In this document: positions 49,394 to 58,423 of the stretch, one piece after another
Layout of the letters: every line of letters begins with the position of its first letter
Numbering within the stretch: the first letter of the stretch is position 1
Assembly (NCBI GenBank): GCA_000719695.1
Contig: JOHN01000032.1
Span: 45,043-109,042 of the forward strand
DNA: 64,000 bases
Direction of reading: 5' to 3'
Source of the DNA: Streptomyces sp. NRRL F-6131
Lineage (GTDB): Bacteria > Actinomycetota > Actinomycetes > Streptomycetales > Streptomycetaceae
Made by a program: the position numbers and the translations under genes
The notes under the pieces: generated by a model
What the model was told of the DNA's origin: nothing
The model's input: only the letters and a program-made list of their open reading frames with translations
The model's database searches: none

Positions 49394-50507
49394 CTCCCAG
49401 GTGTACGGCTGGCAGTCGCTGTTGCCGGAGTGGAAGTTGTACAGCGACAGGGTGGCGCTGGAGACCAGGGCGTCGGCGATGCCGGCGGTGTTCCAGTTGA
49501 TGAAGGCGCGGGCCTCGCGGGAGCTGCCGTCGGCGTTCTTGGTGCCGGAGTTGCCCCAGTAGATCTCGGTGTCGGCCGACCAGTCGACCGGCGAGGAACG
49601 CGGCGTCCGGGGTGAAGACCAGGTCCACGGTGTCGCCGCGCTGGACGACCTCGAGGCCGACCTTCGCCTGCCGGGGGTGCTCGCTCGATCCGGGCACGGT
49701 GGTGGCGTCCCACATCACCGGGGCGGGCAGCACGGCCCGCTTCTGGCCGTTCTTCCGGTCGGTGAACAGCACGCTGCCGTCCGGCTGCGCCTCGGCCTTG
49801 GTGCCCTTGGCGCGCAGCGGCATGGTGTACGCGTAGCCGCCGGTCGCCGGGCGCTGCTTGAGCAGCACGAACTGCTCGAAGCCGGTGCGGGTGGCCTCGA
49901 CGACGAGGTCGCCGGCGCCGTCGCCGATGGCGTCCCGGTAGGTGGCCCGGGTGCCGTTCAGCTCGGGCTTGGGCAGACCGCCGCGCCACTCCAGGGCGAG
50001 CTGGTCGTCGCCGGAGCCGAGCGAGACGAGGGTGCGGGCCGCCTCCGCGCCGGCCGGCGCCTCCTGGACGGCCCGGGACTCGGCGAGCGAGCGGGGGCGC
50101 TTGCCGCCCGCGCCGGCCAGCTTGAGGCCGTTGGGGTGCGCGGCGGGCGCCACCGAGCCGTCGGCGGCGGTCTTCAGGGTGAGGTCGACGTCGGCCCACG
50201 TGCCGTCGCGCAGGAAGCGCACCGGGCCGGCGGACAGCTCGGTGGTGAGGGTGCCGTCGGGGTTGGCCCAGGTGGTGGAGGTCTCGTCGCGCTCGGAGGC
50301 CGCCTCGACCCGCTGGCCGGTCTTCCGGGCGACGGCCCGGGCGGCCGCCAGGCTGGTGCCGGGGTCGAGGGCGGCGGCGGTGGGGGCCTTGCCGGGGGAG
50401 GGCTCGGGCTTCGGCTTGGCGGCGAAGGCGGCCGGTGATCCGGCGGCCAGCGTCAGCGCCAGGGCGACGGCGAGCGGACCGCTCAGAGTCCGTCTTGAGA
50501 CGTTCAT
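49296..50507 (-). CDS. Secreted DNRLRE / amidase-domain protein, N-terminal part (frameshifted)
   Basis: ATG 50507 follows AAGGAG by five bases. It starts a clear signal peptide (SRRTLSGPLAVALALTLAAG, cleavage near AAFAA, residue 30) and a beta-rich domain typical of the start of DNRLRE wall proteins (RFLRDGTWADVDLTL, DLVVEATRTGFEQFVLLKQR, VDLVFTPDAAFLAG). After about residue 303 the frame turns into Arg-rich nonsense up to its stop at 49296, while the neighbouring minus-strand frame takes over with DWSADTEIYWGN and continues to the amidase domain. One gene of about 3.9 kb (46577-50507) has therefore lost frame. It is either a pseudogene, a strain mutation or a sequencing error. Confidence 0.75.
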   Translation of the reverse strand: MNVSRRTLSGPLAVALALTLAAGSPAAFAAKPKPEPSPGKAPTAAALDPGTSLAAARAVARKTGQRVEAASERDETSTTWANPDGTLTTELSAGPVRFLRDGTWADVDLTLKTAADGSVAPAAHPNGLKLAGAGGKRPRSLAESRAVQEAPAGAEAARTLVSLGSGDDQLALEWRGGLPKPELNGTRATYRDAIGDGAGDLVVEATRTGFEQFVLLKQRPATGGYAYTMPLRAKGTKAEAQPDGSVLFTDRKNGQKRAVLPAPVMWDATTVPGSSEHPRQAKVGLEVVQRGDTVDLVFTPDAAFLAGRLVGRHRDLLGQLRHQERRRQLPRGPRLHQLEHRRHRRRPGLQRHPVAVQLPLRQQRLPAVHLGGVGHRARLHRLPVDRPAGLEDQEGHLHRDQGP

Positions 50508-50521
50508 GGGTGCTCCTTGAC

Positions 50522-50541
50522 TCACTCTTGAGCAAGAGTGA
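50522..50541. promoter_or_regulatory. Perfect 20-bp palindrome upstream of the amidase gene
   Basis: TCACTCTTGAGCAAGAGTGA: nine-base arms around AG, 15 bp upstream of the amidase ATG. It could be an operator covering the transcription start or a hairpin at the mRNA 5' end. The regulator is unknown. Confidence 0.6.
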
Positions 50542-50581
50542 TGGGCGGAGCATAGAGAAGATCAAATGCCCGGATGATCAT

Positions 50582-50627
50582 GGCAAAACGGGCAAAATCG
50601 CCCATTGCCTGAAGATTCCCTGGGAAT
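50582..50627. promoter_or_regulatory. AT-richer promoter region with two further inverted repeats
   Basis: GGCAA...TTGCC (50582-50586 and 50605-50609) encloses GGGC...GCCC (50590-50593 and 50600-50603), and ATTCCC-T-GGGAAT (50615-50627) is a perfect palindrome. They lie 75-120 bp upstream of the amidase gene in one of the least GC-rich stretches of the window. No confident -35/-10 pair was chosen. Confidence 0.45.
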
Positions 50628-50727
50628 GGTGATCCGATCGTGACGCGCTGTGGACGAACGATCGTGCATCGGTCGTTCCCGCAGGTCAGCGGGCGTGCGG
50701 CCGCGCGGTGCGAGGTGTCCGGGCACG

Positions 50728-50769
50728 CCGGAGGGCGGGCACCCCGGCCCTGGGGTGCCCGCCCTCCGG
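50728..50769 (-). terminator. Terminator of the glycerol operon
   Basis: An 18-bp perfect stem joins 50728-50745 (begins CCGGAGGGCGGG) and 50752-50769 (ends CCCGCCCTCCGG), with loop GGCCCT. It lies about 30 bp past the glpD stop on the minus strand. Confidence 0.92.
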
Positions 50770-50801
50770 GTCTCCGGCCCGGTCGCCGGTGACCCCGTCG
50801 G

Positions 50802-52397
50802 CTACTTGCCGCCGCGCTTCGCGAGGAAGGCGTCGACCTCGGCCCGGATCTCCGGGGTGTCCAGACCGCGGACGGTCATCGTGGTGCGGCGGCGCAGCAC
50901 GTCGTCGGCGGTGTACGCCCACTCGTTGTCGGCCGCGTAGGCGACCTGCGCCCAGACGTCCGGCCCGTCCTCGTGGATCGGCCGGCCGAGCTCCGGGTTC
51001 TCGTCGATCATCCGGGCGATGTCGAAGGAGAGCGTGCCGTAGTGGCTGGCCAGGTGCTTGGCGACCAGCGGCTCCATCCGCGAGCCCGGCTCGCGGTCGA
51101 TCAGCAGGCGGTGCGCGACGGCGTTCGGCGCGCCGACGCCCGGCAGCGGGACGGTCGGGGCGATCGGCGACATGTCCTCGCCGAGCGAGGTGCCGGGCAC
51201 GTGGGCCAGCTTCTCCAGCACGGTGCGGCCGATGTGGCGGTAGGTGGTCCACTTGCCGCCGGCGACCGACAGCATGCCGCCCTTGCCCTCGGTGACGACC
51301 GTCTCGCGCTTGGCGGCGGCGGTGTCGCCCGGCCCGCCGGGCAGCACCCGCAGACCGGCGAAGGAGTAGGTGATCAGGTCGCGGTCGATGTGCTCGTCGC
51401 GGATCGCGTGCGCGGCTTCGCCGAGGATCTGGTCGACGTCCGCCTCGGTGGCCCGGACGTCCTTCGGGTCGCCGGTGAACTCCTCGTCGGTGGTGCCGAG
51501 CAGGACGTGGTCCTCCCACGGGATGGCGAAGGAGACGCGGTACTTGTCGATCGGGATGGTCAGCGCGGCGCGCCACGGGGAGCGGCGCTTGACCACCACG
51601 TGGGCGCCCTTGGAGAGGCGGATCGACGGCGCGGCGCCGGCGTCCTCCATCGTGCGCAGGTGGTCCACCCACGGGCCGGTGGCGTTCAGCACCAGGCGGG
51701 CGCTGACGCCGAACTCGGTGCCGTCCAGCCGGTCCTTCAGCTCGGCGCCGGTGACCCGGCCGCCGGTGAAGCGCAGGCCGGTGACCTCGGCGTGGTTCAG
51801 CACGACCGCGCCGGCCTCGACGGCGGCGCGGACGGTCATCACGGCGACGCGCGAGTCGTTCATCTGGTGGTCGCCGTAGACGGCCACCGAGCGCAGGCCC
51901 TCGGTGCGCAGCGCGGGCACCTGCTGGGCGGCGTGCGCGGCGGTGGAGACCCGGCCCATGCCGTCGCGGAAGGCGGAGAGCGCCGAGTACAGGAAGACGC
52001 CGGCGCCGAGCTTGGGGGCGCTGTGCGGGCCGCCCTTGTAGACCGGCACGAAGAAGGTCAGCGGGTTGACCAGGTGCGGGGCCACGTCGGTGGAGAGCAC
52101 GCGGCGCTCCTTGTGGTTCTCGGCGACCAGCTTGACCGCGCCGGTCTGCAGGTAGCGCAGACCGCCGTGGACCAGCTTGGAGGAGGCGCTGGAGGTGGCA
52201 CCGGCGAAGTCGCCGGCGTCGACCATGGCGACCTTCAGCCCCGCCTGGGACGCGGTCCAGGCGACGGCGGTGCCGAGGATGCCGCCCCCGATCACCAGCA
52301 GGTCGTAGGTGGCCTTGCCGAGCAGCTCGCGGGTCTCGGCGCGGGAGGCGGTGCGGCCGGCGGTGAGCTCGGCGCCCAGGGTCGGGATGGTTGCCAT
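50802..52397 (-). CDS. glpD: Glycerol-3-phosphate dehydrogenase, FAD-dependent
   Basis: A 531-residue flavoenzyme that oxidises glycerol 3-phosphate to dihydroxyacetone phosphate at the membrane. The FAD-binding LLVIGGGILGTAVAW is at about 33-47, followed by the GlpD signature TSSASSKLVHGGLRYLQTG. IPWEDHVLLGTTDEEF and SVAGGKWTTYRHIGRTVLEK are further family motifs, and the C-terminal DAO_C helical domain is complete. ATG 52397 starts the frame; longer upstream readings are the shadow of glpK. It is the third gene of glpF-glpK-glpD, the order of the gyl operon of S. coelicolor. Confidence 0.95.
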   Translation of the reverse strand: MATIPTLGAELTAGRTASRAETRELLGKATYDLLVIGGGILGTAVAWTASQAGLKVAMVDAGDFAGATSSASSKLVHGGLRYLQTGAVKLVAENHKERRVLSTDVAPHLVNPLTFFVPVYKGGPHSAPKLGAGVFLYSALSAFRDGMGRVSTAAHAAQQVPALRTEGLRSVAVYGDHQMNDSRVAVMTVRAAVEAGAVVLNHAEVTGLRFTGGRVTGAELKDRLDGTEFGVSARLVLNATGPWVDHLRTMEDAGAAPSIRLSKGAHVVVKRRSPWRAALTIPIDKYRVSFAIPWEDHVLLGTTDEEFTGDPKDVRATEADVDQILGEAAHAIRDEHIDRDLITYSFAGLRVLPGGPGDTAAAKRETVVTEGKGGMLSVAGGKWTTYRHIGRTVLEKLAHVPGTSLGEDMSPIAPTVPLPGVGAPNAVAHRLLIDREPGSRMEPLVAKHLASHYGTLSFDIARMIDENPELGRPIHEDGPDVWAQVAYAADNEWAYTADDVLRRRTTMTVRGLDTPEIRAEVDAFLAKRGGK

Positions 52398-52510
52398 GGT
52401 GTGTGTACGGCGCGCGGGTCGGGCGGCGCCGTTACTCCTCTCGGTGTGCGTACGGCCTCTTTGCGGGAGACCGGGACGGCCCGGTGCGGCGGGCCGGTGA
52501 AACACGGTGT

Positions 52511-52562
52511 CGCCCGCTGCCGGAACAGCGGGCGGCCGGTCGGGGCGGTGTGCCCCGACCGG
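52511..52562 (-). terminator. Two tandem hairpins between glpK and glpD
   Basis: CGCCCGCTG/CAGCGGGCG (52511-52534) and CCGGTCGGGGC/GCCCCGACCGG (52536-52562) are both perfect stems. They follow the glpK stop by less than 10 bp. They may reduce read-through into glpD or protect the upstream mRNA from 3' decay. Confidence 0.8.
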
Positions 52563-52570
52563 CTCGTCGG

Positions 52571-54091
52571 TCAGCTGTTCTCTTCCTCCTCCACCCAGCC
52601 CATGGTGCGCTCGACGGCCTTCAGCCACTTCTTGTACTCGCGCTCCCTGGTGGCCTCGTCCATGCGCGGGGTCCACTCGGCGGCGCGGTGCCAGTTGGCC
52701 CGCAGGGTGTCGAGGTCGTTCCAGAAGCCGACCGCCAGGCCGGCCGCGTAGGCGGCGCCCAGGGCGGTGGTCTCGGCCACGTACGGGCGCTCGACCGGGG
52801 CGTCCAGGACGTCGGCGATGTTCTGCATGAGCAGGTTGTTGCTGGTCATGCCGCCGTCGACCTTGAGGGCGGTGAGCTCGACCCCGGAGTCCTTCTGCAT
52901 GGCGTCGACGACCTCGCGGGTCTGCCAGGCGGTGGCCTCCAGGACGGCCCGGGCCAGGTGGCCCTTGGTGACGTACCGGGTCAGGCCGGCGATCACGCCG
53001 CGGGCGTCGGAGCGCCAGTACGGGGCGAACAGGCCGGAGAAGGCCGGGACGAAGTAGGCGCCGCCGTTGTCCTCGACCGTGTTGGCCAGGGTCTCGATCT
53101 CGGCGGCGGTGGAGATGATGCCGAGCTGGTCGCGCAGCCACTGGACCAGCGAGCCGGTGACGGCGATCGAGCCCTCCAGGGCGTAGACCGGCTTCTGGTC
53201 GCCGATCCGGTAGCCGACGGTGGTCAGCAGGCCGTGGTAGGAGTTGACGATCTTCTCGCCGGTGTTCAGCAGCAGGAAGGTGCCGGTGCCGTAGGTGGAC
53301 TTGGCCTCGCCCTCGTTGAAGCAGGTCTGGCCGAACAGCGCGGCCTGCTGGTCGCCGAGCGCGGCCGCGACCGGCACGCCGGCCAGGTCGCCGACGGCCT
53401 CGCCGTAGACCTCGGCGGAGGAGCGGATCTCCGGGAGGACGGCCATCGGCACGCCCATCGACTCGGCGATCTTCTCGTCCCAGGCGAGGGTCTGGAGGTT
53501 CATCAGCATGGTGCGGCTGGCGTTGGTCACGTCCGTGACGTGCTTGCCGCCGTCGACACCGCCGGTGAGGTTCCAGATGACCCAGGTGTCCATGGTGCCG
53601 AAGAGGATGTCGCCGGCCTCGGCGCGCTCGCGCAGGCCCTCGACGTTGTCCAGCAGCCAGCGGATCTTCGGGCCGGCGAAGTAGCTGGCCAGCGGGAGGC
53701 CGGTCTCGCGGCGGAAGCGGTCCTGGCCGACGTTGCGGCCCAGCTCGCGGCAGAGCGCCTCGGTGCGGGTGTCCTGCCACACCAGCGCGTTGTGCACCGG
53801 CTCGCCGGTGTTCTTGTCCCACAGGACGGTGGTCTCGCGCTGGTTGGTGATGCCGATGGCGCGGATGTCGTCCTTGGTCAGGCCGGCCTTCTCCAGCGCA
53901 CCGCGGACGACCGACTGCACCCGGGTCCAGATCTCGGCGGCGTCGTGCTCGACGTAGCCGGGCTGGGGGAAGATCTGCCGGTGCTCCTGCTGGTCGACGG
54001 AGACGATCCGGCCGTCGGCGCCGAAGATGATGCAGCGGCTGGAGGTGGTGCCCTGGTCGATCGCGGCGATGTAGTTGCCAGTGGAGGTCAT
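52571..54091 (-). CDS. glpK: Glycerol kinase
   Basis: A 506-residue FGGY-family kinase that phosphorylates glycerol to glycerol 3-phosphate. The nucleotide-binding start reads [17 protein letters not shown], substrate contacts lie in NQRETTVLW and [10 protein letters not shown], and [15 protein letters not shown] and [18 protein letters not shown] are late family motifs. The length is standard. It is preceded by the glycerol facilitator gene and followed by glpD, so uptake, phosphorylation and oxidation are coded in order. Confidence 0.97.
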   Translation of the reverse strand: MTSTGNYIAAIDQGTTSSRCIIFGADGRIVSVDQQEHRQIFPQPGYVEHDAAEIWTRVQSVVRGALEKAGLTKDDIRAIGITNQRETTVLWDKNTGEPVHNALVWQDTRTEALCRELGRNVGQDRFRRETGLPLASYFAGPKIRWLLDNVEGLRERAEAGDILFGTMDTWVIWNLTGGVDGGKHVTDVTNASRTMLMNLQTLAWDEKIAESMGVPMAVLPEIRSSAEVYGEAVGDLAGVPVAAALGDQQAALFGQTCFNEGEAKSTYGTGTFLLLNTGEKIVNSYHGLLTTVGYRIGDQKPVYALEGSIAVTGSLVQWLRDQLGIISTAAEIETLANTVEDNGGAYFVPAFSGLFAPYWRSDARGVIAGLTRYVTKGHLARAVLEATAWQTREVVDAMQKDSGVELTALKVDGGMTSNNLLMQNIADVLDAPVERPYVAETTALGAAYAAGLAVGFWNDLDTLRANWHRAAEWTPRMDEATREREYKKWLKAVERTMGWVEEEENS

Positions 54092-54181
54092 GAGGGTCCT
54101 CGGCTCAAGAAGTTTCGGGGGCGGGTGGGCCTGACTCTCAGGTCAGTCCCCGTGCTCGGGTGGGGCGGAAACCCGGGGGGA

Positions 54182-54919
54182 TCAGAACGCGGCGTGGTAC
54201 AGGCCGCCGGCCAGCAGGCCGCCGATGATCGGGCCGGCCACCGGGATCCAGGCGTAGGACCAGTCGGAGCCGCCCTTGTTGGGGATCGGGAGCAGCGAGT
54301 GGACGATGCGCGGACCCAGGTCGCGGACCGGGTTGATGGCGTAGCCGGTCGGACCGCCGAGGGACAAGCCGATGCCGACCACGGTGAAGGCGACGATCAG
54401 GATGCCGGTGCCCGAGAGGCCGAGGCCCTTGGTGAGGCCCTGGGTGAGGATGGCCAGGCAGAGCACGAAGGTGCCGATGATCTCGGTGAGCAGGTTCTGG
54501 ACCGGGTTCCGGATCTCGGGGCCGGTCGAGAAGATGCCGAGGGTGGGCTCCTGGTTGGCCTGGAACTGGCCGAGGTAGGTGAGCCACACGAAGACGGCGC
54601 CGATCATCGCGCCGAGCAGCTGGGAGCCGAGGTAGATCGGCACCTTGCCCCAGTCGCCGCTGTCGACGGCGAGGGCCAGGGTGACGGCCGGGTTCAGGTG
54701 GGCGCCGGACTTCGGGGCCGACATGTAGGCGGCGATCATCACCGCGAAGCCCCAGCCGAAGGTGATCGCCAGCCAGCCGGCGTTCAGGGCCTTCGACTTC
54801 TTGAGGGTCACGGCGGCACAGACGCCACCGCCGAGAAGTATGAGGGCGGCGGTGCCGAGGGTTTCGCCGACGAAGATGTCGCCGTTGGAGAACGCGGACA
54901 CAAAGACTCCCTTGTCCAT
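54182..54919 (-). CDS. glpF: Glycerol uptake facilitator (MIP family)
   Basis: A 245-residue aquaglyceroporin with six membrane helices. The first pore motif is intact ([15 protein letters not shown]). The second reads [12 protein letters not shown], with Val in place of the usual Ala of NPA; the Arg of the selectivity filter is kept, and Asp after Arg favours glycerol over water. ATG 54919 was chosen ([19 protein letters not shown]). It is the first gene of the operon, with the GylR-type palindrome about 85 bp upstream. Confidence 0.94.
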   Translation of the reverse strand: MDKGVFVSAFSNGDIFVGETLGTAALILLGGGVCAAVTLKKSKALNAGWLAITFGWGFAVMIAAYMSAPKSGAHLNPAVTLALAVDSGDWGKVPIYLGSQLLGAMIGAVFVWLTYLGQFQANQEPTLGIFSTGPEIRNPVQNLLTEIIGTFVLCLAILTQGLTKGLGLSGTGILIVAFTVVGIGLSLGGPTGYAINPVRDLGPRIVHSLLPIPNKGGSDWSYAWIPVAGPIIGGLLAGGLYHAAF

Positions 54920-55002
54920 ATGGCCCGGAGGTGCGGGTGGGGGCAGGGGCCGGGCGATCGTGGGGCGGGTGAGCGCTCTGTGGGATCGATTAGCACGGCC
55001 AT

Positions 55003-55021
55003 CGTTCGACAATGTCGACCG
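55003..55021 (-). promoter_or_regulatory. GylR-type operator upstream of glpFKD
   Basis: CGTTCGACA-A-TGTCGACCG (55003-55021) is a near-perfect palindrome that differs in one arm base from the site upstream of gylR (56010-56030). Sharing of one 19-bp motif by the regulator and the operon is strong evidence for a common regulator, most simply GylR. Confidence 0.8.
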
Positions 55022-55145
55022 TCATGCGGAAGCTTCCTCCCCGGGTCGCCCTCTCGTCAAGGCCGGGTTACGCAGCTGTGACCCTTCGCTCGCCGCGCTA
55101 CCCGTAGTTACCGAACGGATCATCGCAATTTTGGACAAAACGGTA

Positions 55146-55178
55146 AGGCGCGGACGGGCATTTCGCCCGTCCGCGCCT
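55146..55178 (-). terminator. Terminator of gylR
   Basis: AGGCGCGGACGGGC (55146-55159) pairs perfectly with GCCCGTCCGCGCCT (55165-55178) over loop ATTTC, about 45 bp past the gylR stop. It separates gylR transcription from the glpFKD promoter. Confidence 0.9.
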
Positions 55179-55224
55179 CAGCGTGAACGATTCCCCGGGG
55201 TGCCGCGGGGCCGCGCCCCGGCGG

Positions 55225-55989
55225 TCAGAACCGCCCGGCGCCCAGGTCCCGCGAGATCGCCCGCGCGGCGCTGCGCACCGAGGCGACCAGCGAGGGCTTC
55301 ACGAAACCGTCCTCGCAGACCCGCTCGACCGCGCCGCTGATGCAGACCGCGCCCACCGGGTTGCGCCGGCGGTCCTGGATCAGTGCGCCGATCGAGGCCA
55401 CGCCCTCCCAGGTCTCCTCCACCGCGTCCGCCCAGCCGCGCTCGCGGATCAGCGCGGCCTCGGCGTCCACGTCCGCCGCCTCGGTCAGCGTCCGCGCGGT
55501 GTACGACTCGAACGGCCCCTCGCCGAGCTCCCCGCGCGCCACCGGGTCGTAGGCCAGCAGCACCTTGCCCAGCGCGGTGGAGTGCAGCGGCTGCATCGAG
55601 CCCACCTCCAGCACCTGGCGGGTGTCGTCCGGCCGGAACACGTGGTGCACGATCAGCACCCCGCGCTGGTGCAGGACCCCGAGGTAGACGGTCTCCCCGG
55701 AGGCCCTGGCCAGGTCGTCCGCCCAGACCAGGGCCCGGGCCCGCAGCTCGTGCACGTCGAGGTAGCTCTGGCCGAGCCGCAGCAGTTCGGCGCCCAGCTG
55801 GTACTTGCCGCTCTCCGGGTCCTGCTCCACGAACCCCTCCTGCTGGAGGGTCCGCAGGATGCCGTGCGCGGTGCCCTTCGCCAGGTCCAGCGCCGTCGCG
55901 ACCTCGGACAGGCCCAGGCGGCGCTCGCCGCCGGCCAGCAGGCGCATGATCGCGGCGGCCCGGGAGAGCGACTGGATCGGGCCGGGCAT
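55225..55989 (-). CDS. gylR: IclR family regulator of glycerol metabolism
   Basis: A 254-residue IclR protein. The helix-turn-helix LGLSEVATALDLAKGTAHGIL lies at residues 25-45. The effector domain follows with GSMQPLHSTALGKVLLAY and NPVGAVCISGAVERV. It is directly upstream of glpF-glpK-glpD on the same strand, the arrangement of gylR and the gyl operon in S. coelicolor, where GylR represses glycerol use and its own gene. The matching palindromes at both promoters support the same circuit here. Confidence 0.93.
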   Translation of the reverse strand: MPGPIQSLSRAAAIMRLLAGGERRLGLSEVATALDLAKGTAHGILRTLQQEGFVEQDPESGKYQLGAELLRLGQSYLDVHELRARALVWADDLARASGETVYLGVLHQRGVLIVHHVFRPDDTRQVLEVGSMQPLHSTALGKVLLAYDPVARGELGEGPFESYTARTLTEAADVDAEAALIRERGWADAVEETWEGVASIGALIQDRRRNPVGAVCISGAVERVCEDGFVKPSLVASVRSAARAISRDLGAGRF

Positions 55990-56009
55990 GGGTACCTCCG
56001 CGCTGACAG

Positions 56010-56030
56010 GCGGTCGACATTGTCGACCGC
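56010..56030 (-). promoter_or_regulatory. GylR-type operator upstream of gylR (autoregulation)
   Basis: GCGGTCGACA-T-TGTCGACCGC (56010-56030) is a perfect palindrome with 10-base arms, 21 bp upstream of the gylR start. It shares its core with the site ahead of glpF. Confidence 0.82.
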
Positions 56031-56205
56031 AGTGGTAACGGCACGAGTCTGCCAGGCCGCCCCCGGTCCGTGCACCTTCCCCCTCGGTAACCGGAGCCGG
56101 CGGGCCCGGTCGTCCGCCCCCGCACGGCGGGCCCGCGGGCTCCCCGGACCGGTGACGGCTCCCCGGTCCTCCCCGTTCGGTGCGGCGGGTGCCCGGGCGC
56201 GGGGG

Positions 56206-57168
56206 TCACCCCGGCTGCCGCCCCCGCACGGCCACCTCGGCCACCTCGGCCGCCACCGCCCGGATCCCGGCCGGTCCGACCCGGCAGCAGCCGCCCACCA
56301 GCCGGGCCCCGTCCGCCAGCCAGCCGGCCACCCGGGCCGCCGCGAAGGTCGGCTCCCCGCACCACGCCCCGGCCGTCGCGTCCCAGCCCTCGCCGCTGTT
56401 CGGGTACACCACCACCGGTTTGCCGGAGACCCGGGCCGCCAGGGCCACCGCCGCGTCCGCCTCCTCGGGCGTGCAGCAGTTCACCCCCACCGCCACCACC
56501 TCGTCCACCCCGGCCGCCAGGGCGAACGCCTCCGCCAGCGGTTGCCCGGCCCGGGTCAGCCCGCCCGCGGCGCCGAACGACAGCCAGGCCGGCACCCCCA
56601 GCCCGCGCACCGCCCGCAGCAGCACCCGCGCCTCGTCGACGTCCGGCACCGTCTCGAGCGCCAGCACGTCCGGCCCGGCCGCCGCCAGCACCTCCAGCCG
56701 CGGCCGGTGGAACGCCTCCAGCTCGGCCGCCGTCAGCCCGTACCGGCCCCGGTACTCGGAGCCGTCCGCCAGCACCGCCCCGTACGGTCCCACCGACGCC
56801 GCCACCCACCGCCGCGGGCCGGGCAGACCGCGCGCCGCCTCCCGGGCCAGCTCCACCGAGCCCGCCATCAGCCGCGCGGCGGCGGCCCGGCCCACCCCGC
56901 GCCGGGCGAAGCCCGCGAAACCCGCCTGGTAGCTGGCGGTGATCGCCACCCGGGCGCCCGCCGCGAAGTACGCCCGGTGCGCCGCCAGCACCGCCTCCGG
57001 CGCGTCGGCCAGCAGCCGGGCCGACCACAGCTCGTCCGCCAGGTCGAAGCCGGCCGCCGCCAGCTGGTTGGACAGCCCGCCGTCCAGCACCAGCGGCCCG
57101 GCCGCCAGCGCGGCCGCGAAGTCCGGCGGGGGAGCGGCGGGCCGGTGGGGCGCGGCCTGGTCCATCAC
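56206..57168 (-). CDS. mmuM: Homocysteine S-methyltransferase
   Basis: A 320-residue TIM-barrel enzyme that transfers a methyl group, in the family from S-methylmethionine or SAM, to homocysteine to make methionine. The zinc ligands are all present: Cys231 in VGVNCCTPEE and Cys294/Cys295 in VGGCCRVGP. The substrate-loop start LVLDGGLSNQLAAAG and TASYQAGFAGFARRG are typical of MmuM. It is divergent from the NUDIX regulator-like gene. It could reflect methionine salvage together with the sulfur gene at 17.7 kb, but no common control site was found. Confidence 0.9.
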   Translation of the reverse strand: MMDQAAPHRPAAPPPDFAAALAAGPLVLDGGLSNQLAAAGFDLADELWSARLLADAPEAVLAAHRAYFAAGARVAITASYQAGFAGFARRGVGRAAAARLMAGSVELAREAARGLPGPRRWVAASVGPYGAVLADGSEYRGRYGLTAAELEAFHRPRLEVLAAAGPDVLALETVPDVDEARVLLRAVRGLGVPAWLSFGAAGGLTRAGQPLAEAFALAAGVDEVVAVGVNCCTPEEADAAVALAARVSGKPVVVYPNSGEGWDATAGAWCGEPTFAAARVAGWLADGARLVGGCCRVGPAGIRAVAAEVAEVAVRGRQPG

Positions 57169-57393
57169 GGCCTCCTCGGGGCGGGCGTCGCCCCGGATCC
57201 TCCGGGGACGCCCTGGTCAACAGGGTAGGAGCGGGAGGCGCGGACCGGGCCGGAAAACCATTTGCCGCAGAGACAAGCGGTCGCTACGTTGTGCTCAGAC
57301 CGAGAAGGACGGCCGCCCGACGCGGCGGCCGGCACGACACCCGGCCCGGCACCCGGCCCGACGGCCGGCACCCGGGGGAGAGGAGCGCGCACC

Positions 57394-58383
57394 GTGGACA
57401 CCACCGAGCAGGAGTGGCTCGCCGCCTACGACCCGCGCGACTACACCCCGGTCGCCGTCACCGTGGACGTCGTCGCCCTGACCCTGCGCCGGGGCCGACT
57501 GCACGTCCTGCTGGTCGAGCGGGCCCTCCCGCCCTACCGGGGCCGCTGGGCCCTGCCCGGCGGCTTCCTGCGGCCCGGCGAGGAGAGCCTCGACGAGGCC
57601 GCGGCCCGCGAGCTGGCCGAGGAGACCGGCCTGCCCGGCACGGCCGGGGCCGAGGCCGCCCTCAGCCGGATCCACCTCGAACAGCTCGGCAGTTACGGCG
57701 CACCCGACCGCGACCCGCGGATGCACGTCATCTCCGTCGCCTACCTCGCCTTCGCCCCCGACCTGCCCGACCCGCAGGCCGGCAGCGACGCGGCCCGCGC
57801 CGCCTGGCACCCCGTCACCGCGCTCGACCTCCGGCCCGCCGGCCGGTCCGAGACCGCCGGTGCGCCCGCCGACACCCACGGGGGTGGCGTCGGCGGGCGC
57901 ACCGGCCACACCGATCACGTCTCCCCGGCTGACCCCGGCGGCCCCGCGGACCCCGGCGGCCCGGCGGACCCCACCGGGGCCGGGGCGCCCAGCCCGATCG
58001 AGCTCGCCTTCGACCACGCCCGGATCCTCGCCGACGGCCTCGACCGCGCCCGTGCCAAGATCGAGTACAGCCCGCTGGCCACCGCCTTCCTCCAGCACGA
58101 CTTCACCATCCCCGAGCTGCGCGCCGTCTACGAGGCCGTCTGGGACGAGAAGCTCCACCCGGGCAACTTCCACCGCAAGGTGCTCTCCGTCCCCGGCTTC
58201 GTCGAGGGCACCGGCACCACCACCCGGCGCGGCGGTGCCCGCGGCGGCCCCCGGGCCCGCACCTACCACGCCGGGGACGCCACGCTCCTGCACCCGGCGC
58301 TCCTGCGCCCCGCCCCCGGCGAGCCGGGGGAGAGCCTCCCCCGGGAACCGTCCCAGGGGCCGCCCCCGGGCCGGATCGCATGA
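57394..58383 (+). CDS. NUDIX-domain protein with C-terminal winged helix (NrtR-like regulator)
   Basis: A 329-residue protein. The N-terminal NUDIX domain starts TPVAVTVDVVALTL. Its Nudix box GGFLRPGEESLDEAAARELA has one residue more than the canonical spacing (eight instead of seven between Glu63 and Arg72), so hydrolysis is doubtful. A linker with PGGPADPGGPADP repeats leads to a winged-helix part (IPELRAVYEAVWDEKL, NFHRKVLSVPGFVEGTG), as in NrtR regulators, which use a NUDIX fold to sense ADP-ribose and control NAD metabolism. GTG 57394 has GGGAGAGGAG upstream. Its targets are not visible here. Confidence 0.83.
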   Translation: MDTTEQEWLAAYDPRDYTPVAVTVDVVALTLRRGRLHVLLVERALPPYRGRWALPGGFLRPGEESLDEAAARELAEETGLPGTAGAEAALSRIHLEQLGSYGAPDRDPRMHVISVAYLAFAPDLPDPQAGSDAARAAWHPVTALDLRPAGRSETAGAPADTHGGGVGGRTGHTDHVSPADPGGPADPGGPADPTGAGAPSPIELAFDHARILADGLDRARAKIEYSPLATAFLQHDFTIPELRAVYEAVWDEKLHPGNFHRKVLSVPGFVEGTGTTTRRGGARGGPRARTYHAGDATLLHPALLRPAPGEPGESLPREPSQGPPPGRIA

Positions 58384-58423
58384 TCACCACCCCGCCCCCG
58401 GCCGCCCGCACTACCATCCGGCC

